A DNA stretch of 64,000 bases from Mycolicibacterium arenosum (GTDB lineage Bacteria; Actinomycetota; Actinomycetes; Mycobacteriales; Mycobacteriaceae): the NCBI RefSeq assembly GCF_024320865.1, contig NZ_JANDBD010000004.1, positions 558,001 to 622,000 of the forward strand. Direction: 5' to 3'. Each line of letters starts with the position of its first letter. Within the stretch, counting starts at the first letter, position 1. The notes under the pieces are model-generated. The model ran no database searches. It was not told the origin of the DNA and was given only the letters and a program-made list of their open reading frames with translations. A program made the translations under genes and the position numbers. Positions 1 to 8,063 of the stretch are shown piece by piece.

Positions 1-570
1 TTCACCGTGCCCGTGCTGCGGAGCGCCGCAGCGGGCGGTCCGGATGCCGGCCCCGGACTGGCCGAGCACCTCGAACACGTCGTGCGGCCGGTGTCGGCGG
101 GGGTGGCGGTTCCGGTCTTCGCGTTCTTCGCGGCGGGCGTCACCGTCGGCGGCTACCAGGGTCTGGTCGCGTCACTGGGCGATCCGATCGCCCTCGGGAT
201 CGTGTTCGGCCTTGTCGTCGGCAAGATGATCGGCGTGTTCGGGACGACCCGGATCCTGGCCGCGGTGACCAGGGCTTCGCTGGACAGTTCGCTGCGCTGG
301 GTCGACGTGTTCGGGATGTCGATGCTCGCCGGAATCGGCTTCACCGTCTCCCTGCTCATAGGAGAGCTCGCCTACGGCCCGTACTCGGAGCAGGGAGAGC
401 ACGTCAAGATCGCCGTACTCATCGGCTCGCTGGTGTCGGCGATGCTCGCCGCCGTCCTGCTTCGAATCCGCAACCGGCAGTATCGGGCCATCGAAGCCGA
501 CGAAACGCGCGACGACGATCACGACGGGATCCCCGACGTCTTTCAAACCGACCGCGATCAACCGGGTTGA
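1..570 (+). CDS. nhaA: Na+/H+ antiporter NhaA, C-terminal part (5' end outside the window)
   Basis: This is the 3' end of an NhaA-type sodium/proton antiporter of the inner membrane, used in Na+ and pH homeostasis. The reading frame is open from base 1, so the true start lies upstream of the window. About 190 residues are visible and hold several membrane helices. The conserved helix with the GK pair ([10 protein letters not shown]) is present, as is the later [10 protein letters not shown] helix that packs around the NhaA core. After the last helix there is a charged tail ending in an acidic [11 protein letters not shown] segment that resembles a DxDxDG calcium-loop pattern and is not typical of NhaA. 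Family assignment is firm; the function of the tail is unknown. Confidence 0.88.
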   Translation, partial: FTVPVLRSAAAGGPDAGPGLAEHLEHVVRPVSAGVAVPVFAFFAAGVTVGGYQGLVASLGDPIALGIVFGLVVGKMIGVFGTTRILAAVTRASLDSSLRWVDVFGMSMLAGIGFTVSLLIGELAYGPYSEQGEHVKIAVLIGSLVSAMLAAVLLRIRNRQYRAIEADETRDDDHDGIPDVFQTDRDQPG

Positions 571-595
571 GGTTCCGTAAGGGGTCGACCCGATA

Positions 596-615
596 GCGTC
601 AGGAAAGCGTCAAGG
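596..615 (+). promoter_or_regulatory. Pair of 11-bp-spaced direct repeats, possible response-regulator site
   Basis: GCGTCAGG (596-603) is followed by GCGTCAAGG (607-615), with starts 11 bp apart. Two tandem half-sites at 11-bp spacing are typical of OmpR-family regulators. The pair lies just upstream of where a -35 would be for a TAGACA -10 element (642-647) and the GTG at 654. No regulator was identified, so this is inference from spacing only. Confidence 0.3.
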
Positions 616-653
616 CGATGGCGGACGAATCCCGGTGCGGTTAGACATGATCC

Positions 654-764
654 GTGCTGAATCTCATGCAGTTGCTGAGCGTGCTCGCCGTGCCGCTCGC
701 GGTTCTGCTCTACATCCGACGGCTCAACAGGCGCGACGACGCCTCGACCCTTCCAGCGTCATGA
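654..764 (+). CDS. Possible 36-aa single-helix membrane protein
   Basis: A short frame reads GTG to TGA and encodes about 36 residues. A hydrophobic helix (LLSVLAVPLAVLLYI) is followed at once by a basic RRLNRRDD stretch, as in small membrane-anchored subunits such as KdpF-type peptides, although the sequence is not KdpF. A TAGACA element at 642-647 would place the transcription start on the GTG (leaderless). Its last six bases overlap the 3' end of the converging methyltransferase gene. No family is recognised and it could be fortuitous, but it is the only coding candidate between nhaA and the methyltransferase gene. Confidence 0.35.
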   Translation: MLNLMQLLSVLAVPLAVLLYIRRLNRRDDASTLPAS

Positions 765-1982
765 CGCGGTCAGCAGCGCGACGCATTCGACGTGGTGCGT
801 GAGCGGGAACGAATCGAACACCCGCAGCTTCTCCACCGTGTAGCCGCGCGCCCGGTACAGCCCGATATCGCGTGCGAACGAGGCGGCCTCACAACCGATG
901 TGAATGATTCTCGGCACATCCGCTTCGGCGAGCAGGTCGATCACCTCACGACCCGCACCGGTGCGCGGCGGGTCGAGCACCGCGACATCCGCGCGGCTGC
1001 GCTGTGCGCCAAGGGCGCGCCGCACCGAGTCGGTGACGACGTCGACCCACGGCAGGTCGCCGAGCGCGGCCCGCGCGGCCCGCGCCGAACCACGCGAGGT
1101 GTCCACGGTCACCACGCGACCCGTCTCGCCCACCGCGTCGGCCAGCACCGCCGCGAAAACGCCTGCGCCGCCGTAGAGATCCCATGCGGTCATCCCCTCA
1201 GCGAGCTGCGCCCACTCCCCCACCAGCGCGCTGTACAGCGTGGCGGCGTCGCGATGGGACTGCCAGAACGCCGTCACGGGAACGGCCCAGCTTCGGTCGC
1301 CGATGCGCTGCACGGCCTCGTAGTGCCCCTCGACGACCTCGGTCGGCGCCGACCCGCGTGTGGTGCGCGGCCCGGTCTTCACCACGTGCCGGGTGCCGTC
1401 GTCGTCGAGCGCCACGTGCAGTTGCGATCCGGCGGGCCAACGCTTTTCAGCGAGACCGTCGAGCAGTCCCGCGGACACCTGGGCGCAACCGAGATCGTGC
1501 ACCAGCTCGTCGCTGTGGTAGCGGTGGAACCCGGCGCGGCCGTCCTGCCCGACGTCGAGCCGCACCCTGGTGCGCCAGCCCGTCACCGCCTCGGCACCGA
1601 CTGACTCGGCGGAACCGGACCAGTCGAAGCCGCCGAGCCTGCCGAGCTGATTGGCCACCACGTCGCCCTTCAGCAGGCGTGCCGCAGCGGGCCGGGCGAA
1701 CGCCAGGTCGCAGCACCCCGCGCCGTCCACACCGGCGATCGGGCACAGTGGGTCCACTCGGTCCTTCGACGGCTCGAGGATCTCGATCGCGTCGGCGTGC
1801 CAATGGCTTCCGCGTTCGGAGCTGACGCGCGCCAGCACCCGCTCGCCGGGCAGGGCGTACCGCACGAAGACCACCCGGCCGTCGTGCCGCGCGACACAAC
1901 TGCCCCCGTTGGCGGGCGGACCCGCCTCGAGCTCGAGTTCGGTCGACATCCCGCGGTCGCTGCGCTCCTGCCCGCCGGTCAC
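759..1982 (-). CDS. TrmA/RlmD-family RNA (uracil-5-)-methyltransferase
   Basis: A class I SAM-dependent methyltransferase predicted to make 5-methyluridine in tRNA or rRNA. A TRAM-like N-terminal domain spans about residues 15-70. SAM motif I is WDLYGGAG (267-274) and motif IV is DPPRTG (337-342). The nucleophilic Cys is C364 (HIGCEAA) and the general-base Glu is E399 (HHVEC). Cys80, 90, 91 and 166 could hold the Fe-S cluster found in RlmD relatives, though the spacing is not classical. The GTG start forms a GTGA overlap with the stop of the transporter gene upstream, so the two are translationally coupled; a Met at residue 12 is an alternative start. It corresponds to M. tuberculosis Rv2689c. 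Whether tRNA or rRNA is the substrate cannot be told from sequence. Confidence 0.85.
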   Translation of the reverse strand: MTGGQERSDRGMSTELELEAGPPANGGSCVARHDGRVVFVRYALPGERVLARVSSERGSHWHADAIEILEPSKDRVDPLCPIAGVDGAGCCDLAFARPAAARLLKGDVVANQLGRLGGFDWSGSAESVGAEAVTGWRTRVRLDVGQDGRAGFHRYHSDELVHDLGCAQVSAGLLDGLAEKRWPAGSQLHVALDDDGTRHVVKTGPRTTRGSAPTEVVEGHYEAVQRIGDRSWAVPVTAFWQSHRDAATLYSALVGEWAQLAEGMTAWDLYGGAGVFAAVLADAVGETGRVVTVDTSRGSARAARAALGDLPWVDVVTDSVRRALGAQRSRADVAVLDPPRTGAGREVIDLLAEADVPRIIHIGCEAASFARDIGLYRARGYTVEKLRVFDSFPLTHHVECVALLTAS

Positions 1983-3973
1983 TCCAGGAAGCCCCTGCGC
2001 GCATCACCGGGGGCCGACTGCGGCTGTAGCGTCTTGAGGCGCTCCGACGAATTGAGTTGCCAGGGAACGGAAGTCACCATGATATTCGGTTCGAACAGCA
2101 ACCGGCCCTTCAGTCGCAGCGCGCTCTGGTTGTGCAGCACCTGCTCCCACCAGTGACCGACCACGTACTCCGGGATGAACACCGTCACCACGGTCCGCGG
2201 CGACTCCTTGGTGATGCGCTTGACGTAATCCAGGATGGGGCGGGTGATCTCGCGGTACGGCGAGGCGATCACCTTGAGCGGCACGGTGACGTCGCTGTCC
2301 TCCCACTTGCGAACCAGCGCCCGCGATTCGACGTCGTCGACGCTGACCGTGATCGCCTCCAGCACGTCGGGCCGCGTCGCCTTGGCGTACGCCAGCGCCC
2401 GCCGGGTGGGCTTGTGCAGGTTCGACACCAGAACGACGGCGTGATTGCGGCTGGGCAACACGACGTCCTCGCCGTCGTTCTCCGCGAGCTCGAGTTCGCG
2501 TGCCACGGAATCGTAGTGCTTGTGGATGAGCTTCATGAGGACGAAGAGTCCGCCCATCGCCAGGATCGCGATCCACGCACCGACGAGGAACTTGGTGACC
2601 ACGACGATCACCAGGACGGTCCCCGTACAGATCAGGCCGACGGTGTTGATGACGCGGGAGCGCTGCATGCGTCTGCGTTGGGTCGCATCGGTCTCGGTGC
2701 GCAACAGCCGTGTCCAGTGTCGGACCATGCCGATCTGACTGAGTGTGAACGACACGAACACACCGACGATGTAGAGCTGGATCAGCGCCGTGACCTCTGC
2801 CCGGAACGCCACGATGAACGCGATGGCGGCGAACGCCAGGAACAGGATGCCGTTGGAGAACGCCAGCCGGTCGCCGCGGGTGTGCAGCTGGCGCGGGAGG
2901 AAGCGGTCCTGCGCGAGAATCGACCCGAGCACCGGGAACCCGTTGAAGGCGGTGTTCGCGGCGAGCACCAGGATCAGTGCCGTGACGCCGGTGATGACGA
3001 AGAGCCCGACCGGAAAGTCACGGAAGATCGTCTCGGCGAGTTGCGCGATGAGCGTCTTCTGTTGGTAGTCGGCCGGAGCGCCGATCAACTGCTCGTTGGG
3101 CCGCTCGGCCACCTGTACGCCGGTCTCCTTCGCGAGCAGGATCATGCCCATGAACAGGGAGATGGCAACGACGCCCAGCAATGCAAGCGTGGTTGCCGCA
3201 TTGCGCGACTTGGGTTTCCGGAACGCCGGCACACCGTTGCTGATCGCCTCGACACCGGTCAGCGCCGCGCTGCCGGAGGAAAACGCACGCGCCACCAGAA
3301 ACACCAGCGCGAATCCCAAGACCTCCCCGTGTTCGGAGTGCATCTCGAACGACGCCGACTCGGCGCGCAGTTCGTGGCCGAGCACGTAGATCTGGATCAG
3401 GCCCCAGCCCAGCATGACGAACATGCCGATCATGAACGCGTAGGTCGGAATGGCGAAGGCGGTGCCCGACTCCCGGATGCCGCGGAGATTCAACGACGCC
3501 AGCAGCAGGATGGCGGTCACCGCGAAGACGACCTTGTGTTCGCCGATGAACGGCACCGCCGACCCGATGTTCGACATCGCCGACGCCATCGACACGGCGA
3601 CCGTCAGCACGTAGTCGACCAGCAGTGCGCTCGCTACGGTCAGACCGGCGGTGGGGCCGAGATTCGTGGTGACCACCTCGTAGTCACCACCGCCCGACGG
3701 GTACGCGTGGACGTTCTGCCGGTAGCTCGCGATGACGATGATCATCACCGCCGCGACGGCCAGCCCGATCCACGGCGCCATCGCATACGCCGTGAGCCCC
3801 GCGACCGACAGCACCAGGAAGATCTCCTCCGGCGCGTAGGCGACCGAGGAGAGGGCGTCAGAGGCGAAGACCGGCAGCGCTATCCGCTTGGGCAGAAGGG
3901 TGTGACCGAGATTGTCACTCCGGAACGGTCTCCCGATGACCAATCGGCGCGCGACGGTCGATAGCTTGGACAC
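1979..3973 (-). CDS. APC-superfamily transporter, KimA-like (likely K+ importer)
   Basis: A 664-aa integral membrane protein of the amino acid-polyamine-cation superfamily. The N-terminal signature ALPVFASDALSSVAYAPEE and about 12 hydrophobic helices are followed by a soluble C-terminal domain of roughly 180 residues, the layout of the KimA/YdaO potassium importers. It corresponds to Rv2690c, long labelled an amino-acid permease. It is divergently paired with trkA and trkB, K+-channel regulatory proteins with no TrkH/TrkG pore gene nearby, which supports a role in K+ transport (inference). The start GTG at 3973 was chosen because TACTCT (3987-3982 on this strand) lies 8 nt upstream, giving a leaderless message; a TTG nine bases further up overlaps that element's downstream edge. 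The substrate remains to be shown. Confidence 0.75.
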   Translation of the reverse strand: MSKLSTVARRLVIGRPFRSDNLGHTLLPKRIALPVFASDALSSVAYAPEEIFLVLSVAGLTAYAMAPWIGLAVAAVMIIVIASYRQNVHAYPSGGGDYEVVTTNLGPTAGLTVASALLVDYVLTVAVSMASAMSNIGSAVPFIGEHKVVFAVTAILLLASLNLRGIRESGTAFAIPTYAFMIGMFVMLGWGLIQIYVLGHELRAESASFEMHSEHGEVLGFALVFLVARAFSSGSAALTGVEAISNGVPAFRKPKSRNAATTLALLGVVAISLFMGMILLAKETGVQVAERPNEQLIGAPADYQQKTLIAQLAETIFRDFPVGLFVITGVTALILVLAANTAFNGFPVLGSILAQDRFLPRQLHTRGDRLAFSNGILFLAFAAIAFIVAFRAEVTALIQLYIVGVFVSFTLSQIGMVRHWTRLLRTETDATQRRRMQRSRVINTVGLICTGTVLVIVVVTKFLVGAWIAILAMGGLFVLMKLIHKHYDSVARELELAENDGEDVVLPSRNHAVVLVSNLHKPTRRALAYAKATRPDVLEAITVSVDDVESRALVRKWEDSDVTVPLKVIASPYREITRPILDYVKRITKESPRTVVTVFIPEYVVGHWWEQVLHNQSALRLKGRLLFEPNIMVTSVPWQLNSSERLKTLQPQSAPGDARRGFLE

Positions 3974-4074
3974 GACTGCCAAGAGTAAGGCAGGCGTGGT
4001 TCGTCCGACGGAAAGCGGTAGCGTTCGTCAGTGCACAGTTGCAACGAGCCCGGGACCGCTGGAAGGACCGACGC

Positions 4075-4749
4075 GTGCGTGTAGTGGTGATGGGGTGCGG
4101 CCGAGTCGGCGCGTCGTTGTCGGACGGGCTGGCCCGCGTGGGTCACGAGGTCGCCGTCATCGACCGCGACAGCACGGCGTTCCATCGGTTGTCCCCGGAG
4201 TTCCCCGGCGAGCGGGTGCTCGGCATGGGCTTCGACCGCGACGTGCTGCTGCGGGCGGGCATCGAGGAGGCCGGCGCGTTCGCCGCGGTGTCGTCGGGCG
4301 ACAACTCCAACATCATCTCGGCCAGGGTGGCGCGCGAGACGTTCGGCGTCGAGCGCGTGGTGGCCCGTATCTACGACGCCAAGCGCGCGGCGGTCTACGA
4401 GCGGCTGGGCATCCCGACGGTCGCCACCGTGCCGTGGACCACCGATCGCCTGCTCAACGTGCTCACCAGGGAGACCGAGACCACGAAGTGGCGCGACCCG
4501 TCGGGCAACGTCGGCGTCACCGAACTGCCGCTGCACGAGGAGTGGGTCGGCCACCGCGTCACGGCACTCGAAGCGGCGACCGGCGGCCGGGTGGCGTTCA
4601 TGATCCGATTCGGCGGCGGTGTGCTGCCGGATCCGAAGACCGTCATCCAGGCCAGCGACCAGGTGTATCTCGCGGCGATATCGGGCCGCGTCGCCGAGGC
4701 CATGGCCATCGCCGCGCTGCCGCCCGGCGACGACGTCGAGGAGAAGTGA
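4075..4749 (+). CDS. trkA: TrkA-family potassium uptake regulatory protein (CeoB-like)
   Basis: A 224-aa cytoplasmic K+-transport regulatory subunit with an N-terminal RCK/KTN Rossmann domain. The GCGRVG nucleotide loop lies at about residues 7-12, and the acidic VIDRD end of the second strand follows. A C-terminal TrkA_C domain occupies about 140-215 and ends in a YLAAISGRV segment. The GTG start was preferred over an in-frame ATG 36 bases upstream because GGAAGGA sits 7 nt before it. A TAGCGT element at 4019-4024 is a candidate -10. It is the first gene of the trkA-trkB pair and faces the KimA-like transporter gene. It corresponds to Rv2691 (ceoB). Confidence 0.86.
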   Translation: MRVVVMGCGRVGASLSDGLARVGHEVAVIDRDSTAFHRLSPEFPGERVLGMGFDRDVLLRAGIEEAGAFAAVSSGDNSNIISARVARETFGVERVVARIYDAKRAAVYERLGIPTVATVPWTTDRLLNVLTRETETTKWRDPSGNVGVTELPLHEEWVGHRVTALEAATGGRVAFMIRFGGGVLPDPKTVIQASDQVYLAAISGRVAEAMAIAALPPGDDVEEK

Positions 4750-4756
4750 CATAACC

Positions 4757-5416
4757 GTGAAGGTCGCGATCGCAGGGGCGGGCGCCGTGGGGCGCTCCAT
4801 CGCCAGGGAACTCGTCGACAACCACGAGGTCACCCTGCTCGAACGCAATCCCGACCACCTCGATGCCGACGCCATCCCCGCGGCCCACTGGATGCTGGGC
4901 GACGCGTGCGAGCTGACCCTGCTCGAGTCGGTGGGGCTGCAGGATTTCGACGTCGTGATCGCCGCCACTGGTGACGACAAGGCCAACGTGGTGCTGAGCC
5001 TGCTCGCCAAGACCGAGTTCGCGGTGCCGCGCGTCGTGGCCAGAGTCAACGACCCGCGCAACGAGTGGCTCTTCGACGAGAGCTGGGGCGTGGACGTGGC
5101 GGTCTCGACGCCGCGGATGTTGGCGTCGCTGGTCGAGGAGGCGGTGTCGGTCGGCGATCTGGTGCGCCTGATGAGCTTCCGCAAGGGCCAGGCCAACCTG
5201 GTCGAGATCACGCTGCCCGACGACACCCCGTGGGGCGGCAAGGCCGTGAAGCGCCTCGAGCTGCCGCGCGACGCAGCGCTGGTGACGATTCTGCGCGGGG
5301 CACGGGTGATCGTGCCCGAGGACGACGAGCCACTCGAGGGTGGCGACGAGCTGCTGTTCGTGGCGACCGACGAGGTCGAGGAGCAACTGCGCGAGCTGCT
5401 ACTGCCGTCGGCCTGA
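4757..5416 (+). CDS. trkB: TrkA-family potassium uptake regulatory protein, second copy (CeoC-like)
   Basis: A 219-aa paralogue of the preceding gene, with the RCK nucleotide loop GAGAVG near residue 8 and a C-terminal TrkA_C domain (VPEDDEPLEGGDELLFV). Two linked single-RCK proteins probably form a mixed gating ring that binds NAD(H) or ATP. The GTG start at 4757 is 7 bases after the trkA stop, and the GAGGAGAAG at the end of trkA serves as its ribosome site. The frame stays open far upstream, but only this start gives the normal Rossmann N-terminus. Its last 18 bases overlap the converging efflux gene. It corresponds to Rv2692 (ceoC). Confidence 0.86.
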   Translation: MKVAIAGAGAVGRSIARELVDNHEVTLLERNPDHLDADAIPAAHWMLGDACELTLLESVGLQDFDVVIAATGDDKANVVLSLLAKTEFAVPRVVARVNDPRNEWLFDESWGVDVAVSTPRMLASLVEEAVSVGDLVRLMSFRKGQANLVEITLPDDTPWGGKAVKRLELPRDAALVTILRGARVIVPEDDEPLEGGDELLFVATDEVEEQLRELLLPSA

Positions 5417-6826
5417 GTTCAGGCCGTGTGGCGGCGCCACCCGGTCGTGGCACGCTGCGGCCGCGCCGGCGTCGACGCGTCCGCTGTCGTGCGCCCGGTT
5501 GGTGATGCCGAGCGCCGAGCACATCCCCGCGATGACGAACAGCGCCGCGACGACGACGACACCGTGCCGAAAACCGACGAAATCCAGTGTGTCACCGACG
5601 ATTACGCCCATGAACGCCACCGCGACGAGCCCCGCGATGCGTGATATCGCGTTGTTCACAGCCGATCCGATGCCGCTCTGCGCCGGATCGACCGCCGCCA
5701 GCACCGCGGCGGTCAACGGCGCCACGGTGATCGACAGACCCAGCCCGAACACGACGAGTCCCGGCAGGATCTGCGTCCACACGTCGAAGTCGGTGCCGGC
5801 GGCGGTCATCAGCAGGAAACCCGCGGCGGCGACCACCGGGCCGACGGCCATGAACAGCCGAGGACCGTGTCGGCCCGCCAGCGTCCCGAACAGCCGGGCC
5901 AGCAGGAACGACAACACCGGGATCGGCAACGACACCAGGCCGGCCGCCGTCGCGGACATGCCCACGGTCTCCTGCAGGAACAGCGCGATCAGCAGCATGC
6001 CCAGCGAGACGGCGGCGTAGAAGAACACGGTCGCCAGGTTGCCGACCGCGAAGTTGCGCCGGGCGAACAGCGTCAGCGGCATCATCGGATTCCGCGCCCT
6101 GGCCTCCCACCACGGGAACGCCAGCAGGCACACCACGCCGACCGCCAGGGCGCCGACCACCACCGGATGCGTCAGCCCGTAGCGACTCCGCTCGATCAGC
6201 GCGTACACCGTTGCGGTGAGCCCGACCGCGGCGAGCAGCGCGCCGACGACGTCGATGCGGCCCGCGGCCACCCGATCGCGGTCGCCGACGGCTTCGGGCG
6301 ACAGCCGAGTGGTCAGGTACAGCGTGACGGCGATGGGAACGACGTTGAGCCCGAACACCCAGCGCCAGTTGAGCGCGTCGACCAGCACCCCGCCCAGCGG
6401 CGGTCCGATCACGAACGCGGTACCCGTCCACGCCGTCCACGTACCGATGGCAGCGGCCTGCCGCTCGCCGGTGAACCGCGCGTTCAGCATCGCGAGTGAG
6501 CTCGGAACCAGGAAGGCCGCGCCGACGCCCTGCAGACAGCGTGCCGCCACCAGCACCCAGCCGGCCGGCGCCAGCGCGCACGCCGCCGACGCCACGGCGA
6601 ACAGCACCAGTCCGCCCCGCAGCACCGCGAGCCGCCCGTAGGCGTCGGATACCGCACCCGCCAGCAGGATGAGCGCGCCCAGCGCCAACAGGTAGCCGTC
6701 GACGACCCACTGCTGCAGTGCCAGCCCGCCACCGAGCTCGCGCCCGATGGCCGGGAGCGCGAGGTTCACCACGGAACCGTCGAGGAAGGCCACGAACGAG
6801 GCCAGAACGGCGACGGCGATCAACAC
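5399..6826 (-). CDS. MFS transporter, DHA2 (drug:H+ antiporter-2) family
   Basis: About 475 residues with 13-14 predicted membrane helices, the DHA2 layout. The first helix carries FLDGSVVNLALPAIGREL, the classic DHA2 motif at the end of helix 1. The helix 4 region has the AARCLQGVGAAF motif, and helix 5 has GPPLGGVL (motif C, antiporter signature). Proton-driven efflux of a hydrophobic compound is the likely role; the substrate is unknown. The open frame extends far upstream through the DUF3159 gene in a low-complexity Arg/Gly reading, so the GTG at 6826, 15 bases after the DUF3159 stop, was chosen. From memory this gene is not present between Rv2692 and Rv2693c in M. tuberculosis, so it looks like an insertion or a lineage-specific retention. 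Confidence 0.8.
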   Translation of the reverse strand: MLIAVAVLASFVAFLDGSVVNLALPAIGRELGGGLALQQWVVDGYLLALGALILLAGAVSDAYGRLAVLRGGLVLFAVASAACALAPAGWVLVAARCLQGVGAAFLVPSSLAMLNARFTGERQAAAIGTWTAWTGTAFVIGPPLGGVLVDALNWRWVFGLNVVPIAVTLYLTTRLSPEAVGDRDRVAAGRIDVVGALLAAVGLTATVYALIERSRYGLTHPVVVGALAVGVVCLLAFPWWEARARNPMMPLTLFARRNFAVGNLATVFFYAAVSLGMLLIALFLQETVGMSATAAGLVSLPIPVLSFLLARLFGTLAGRHGPRLFMAVGPVVAAAGFLLMTAAGTDFDVWTQILPGLVVFGLGLSITVAPLTAAVLAAVDPAQSGIGSAVNNAISRIAGLVAVAFMGVIVGDTLDFVGFRHGVVVVAALFVIAGMCSALGITNRAHDSGRVDAGAAAACHDRVAPPHGLNSGRRQ

Positions 6827-6840
6827 CCGCCCGGATGCGC

Positions 6841-7536
6841 TCAGTCGACGCGCTCCTGCGCCGCCAGCGCCTTGCGGGCCGACCGGATGGCGAACAGCGT
6901 CACCAGTGCCGCGACTCCGGTCAGCGGCCACCCCATCGCGATGCGGGCGACTCCGAGCATCCCGACGTCGTCGGCGTCGTACAGGTGTCGCTGCACCAGG
7001 AAGCGCGCCGCGAAGACGAGCGCCCACGTGCAGGTGGCGACGTCGAAGGCGAGCACCGCCCGACGCACCCCGCGCCACTCGCCGACGTGTCCGCTGAGCC
7101 AGGCCCAGGCGTATCCGACGATCGGTCTGCGGATCAGCACCGACAGGATGAAGACGGCGGCGTACACCAGCGACATCCAGATGCCGTACGCGAAGTAGCC
7201 GCGGGATTCGCCGACCCACCAGGCGATCAACGCGCTGATGCCGACGGCGAAGAAGCCGGAGATGGCCGGCTGCAACGACTCTCGCCGAATCAGCCGCCAG
7301 ATGAGGATCAGCGTCGCGACGCCGAGGGCCGCGCCGATCGCCGGGCCGAGCCCGAACAGGGACGACACCGGAACGAACGCCAGCACCGGAAGCGACGAGT
7401 AGATCAGACCGCTGATGCCGCCCATCTGATCGAGCAGCGCGCGGCCATCGAGCTTGGTCTTCTCCTCCACCACCTCATCGGAAGTGTCGGGAGCGTCTAC
7501 GGCCTCGTCGGCAGTCCCCTTGTCGGGGGACGTCAC
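6841..7536 (-). CDS. DUF3159 integral membrane protein
   Basis: A 231-aa membrane protein with about five to six helices. An acidic, polar N-terminus (residues 1-45) precedes the family's LLDQMGGISGLIYSSLPVL segment. It corresponds to Rv2693c. Function is unknown; the family is confined to actinobacteria. The GTG start at 7536 overlaps the stop of the OB-fold gene as GTGA, so translation is coupled. An N-terminal extension in the open frame reads through that gene and is rejected. Confidence 0.8.
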   Translation of the reverse strand: MTSPDKGTADEAVDAPDTSDEVVEEKTKLDGRALLDQMGGISGLIYSSLPVLAFVPVSSLFGLGPAIGAALGVATLILIWRLIRRESLQPAISGFFAVGISALIAWWVGESRGYFAYGIWMSLVYAAVFILSVLIRRPIVGYAWAWLSGHVGEWRGVRRAVLAFDVATCTWALVFAARFLVQRHLYDADDVGMLGVARIAMGWPLTGVAALVTLFAIRSARKALAAQERVD

Positions 7537-7904
7537 TTCTGAATCTCGTAATGGGGGTTGTAGATCGCTTTGGAACCGTTCTCGAGCTTTCCGAGCCGAC
7601 CGTGCACTCGCAGCGTCCGACCGGATTCGATGCCGGGGATGCGTCGCTGGCCGAGCCACACGAGCATCACCGAATCGGTGCCGTCGAAGAGTTCGGCGCG
7701 GACCCCGCCCGCGCACCCCTTCGCGTTGGTCTCGACGCAGCGCAGCGTGCCGATCATGGTGACTTCCTGGCCACGCTGACAGTCGATGGCCTTCTGTGCG
7801 CCGCTCTGGGCCGCTTCGTCGGTGAGTTCCTCGACGTCGAGTTGTTCCGGGTCCTCCGTCAACCGACGGGTGAGCCGGCGCAGATAACCTTCGGCCGTGG
7901 CCAT
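7533..7904 (-). CDS. OB-fold nucleic-acid-binding domain protein
   Basis: A 123-aa protein corresponding to Rv2694c. The core (about residues 45-118) reads as a five-stranded OB fold: EVTMIGTLRCVE, VRAELFDGTDSVMLVWLG and GRTLRVHGRLG are alternating strands typical of nucleic-acid-binding OB domains. The N-terminus is helical and charged. The ATG at 7904 has an AGGAG ribosome site 5-9 nt upstream and was preferred over a GTG 84 bases earlier, which would translate through the palindrome in the leader. It forms an operon with the DUF3159 gene. The nucleic acid bound is unknown. Confidence 0.8.
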   Translation of the reverse strand: MATAEGYLRRLTRRLTEDPEQLDVEELTDEAAQSGAQKAIDCQRGQEVTMIGTLRCVETNAKGCAGGVRAELFDGTDSVMLVWLGQRRIPGIESGRTLRVHGRLGKLENGSKAIYNPHYEIQK

Positions 7905-7922
7905 GGGCTCTCCTGAACCTCT

Positions 7923-7943
7923 GTGAATCCACCGTGGATTCAC
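7923..7943. promoter_or_regulatory. Perfect 10-bp inverted repeat with 1-base centre
   Basis: GTGAATCCAC (7923-7932) and GTGGATTCAC (7934-7943) are exact reverse complements around C7933. The repeat lies 19-39 bases upstream of the OB-fold gene's ATG, between divergent genes. Such symmetry suits a dimeric repressor site; a one-base loop makes an RNA hairpin with a full stem unlikely. No regulator is assigned. Confidence 0.55.
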
Positions 7944-8063
7944 TTCGTAACCCTCGCCACGGTAGCCCTGTTGGTTCCGAATTACCACGTGGCTCAGCGT
8001 TGCGCCGGGTCACATTGACGTGTCGTTTTTCACACCTCGCCGCGGACCCGGCACGATCGACGG

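Noticed and set aside
2057..3964. 635-residue open frame antisense to the KimA-like gene
   Set aside because: Composition is dominated by Arg, Asp, His and Gln with no domain, typical of a GC-rich shadow of the real gene on the other strand.
6827..7219. N-terminal extension of the DHA2 efflux protein
   Set aside because: It is an Arg-rich reading through the DUF3159 gene; the first true transporter helix begins at the GTG at 6826.
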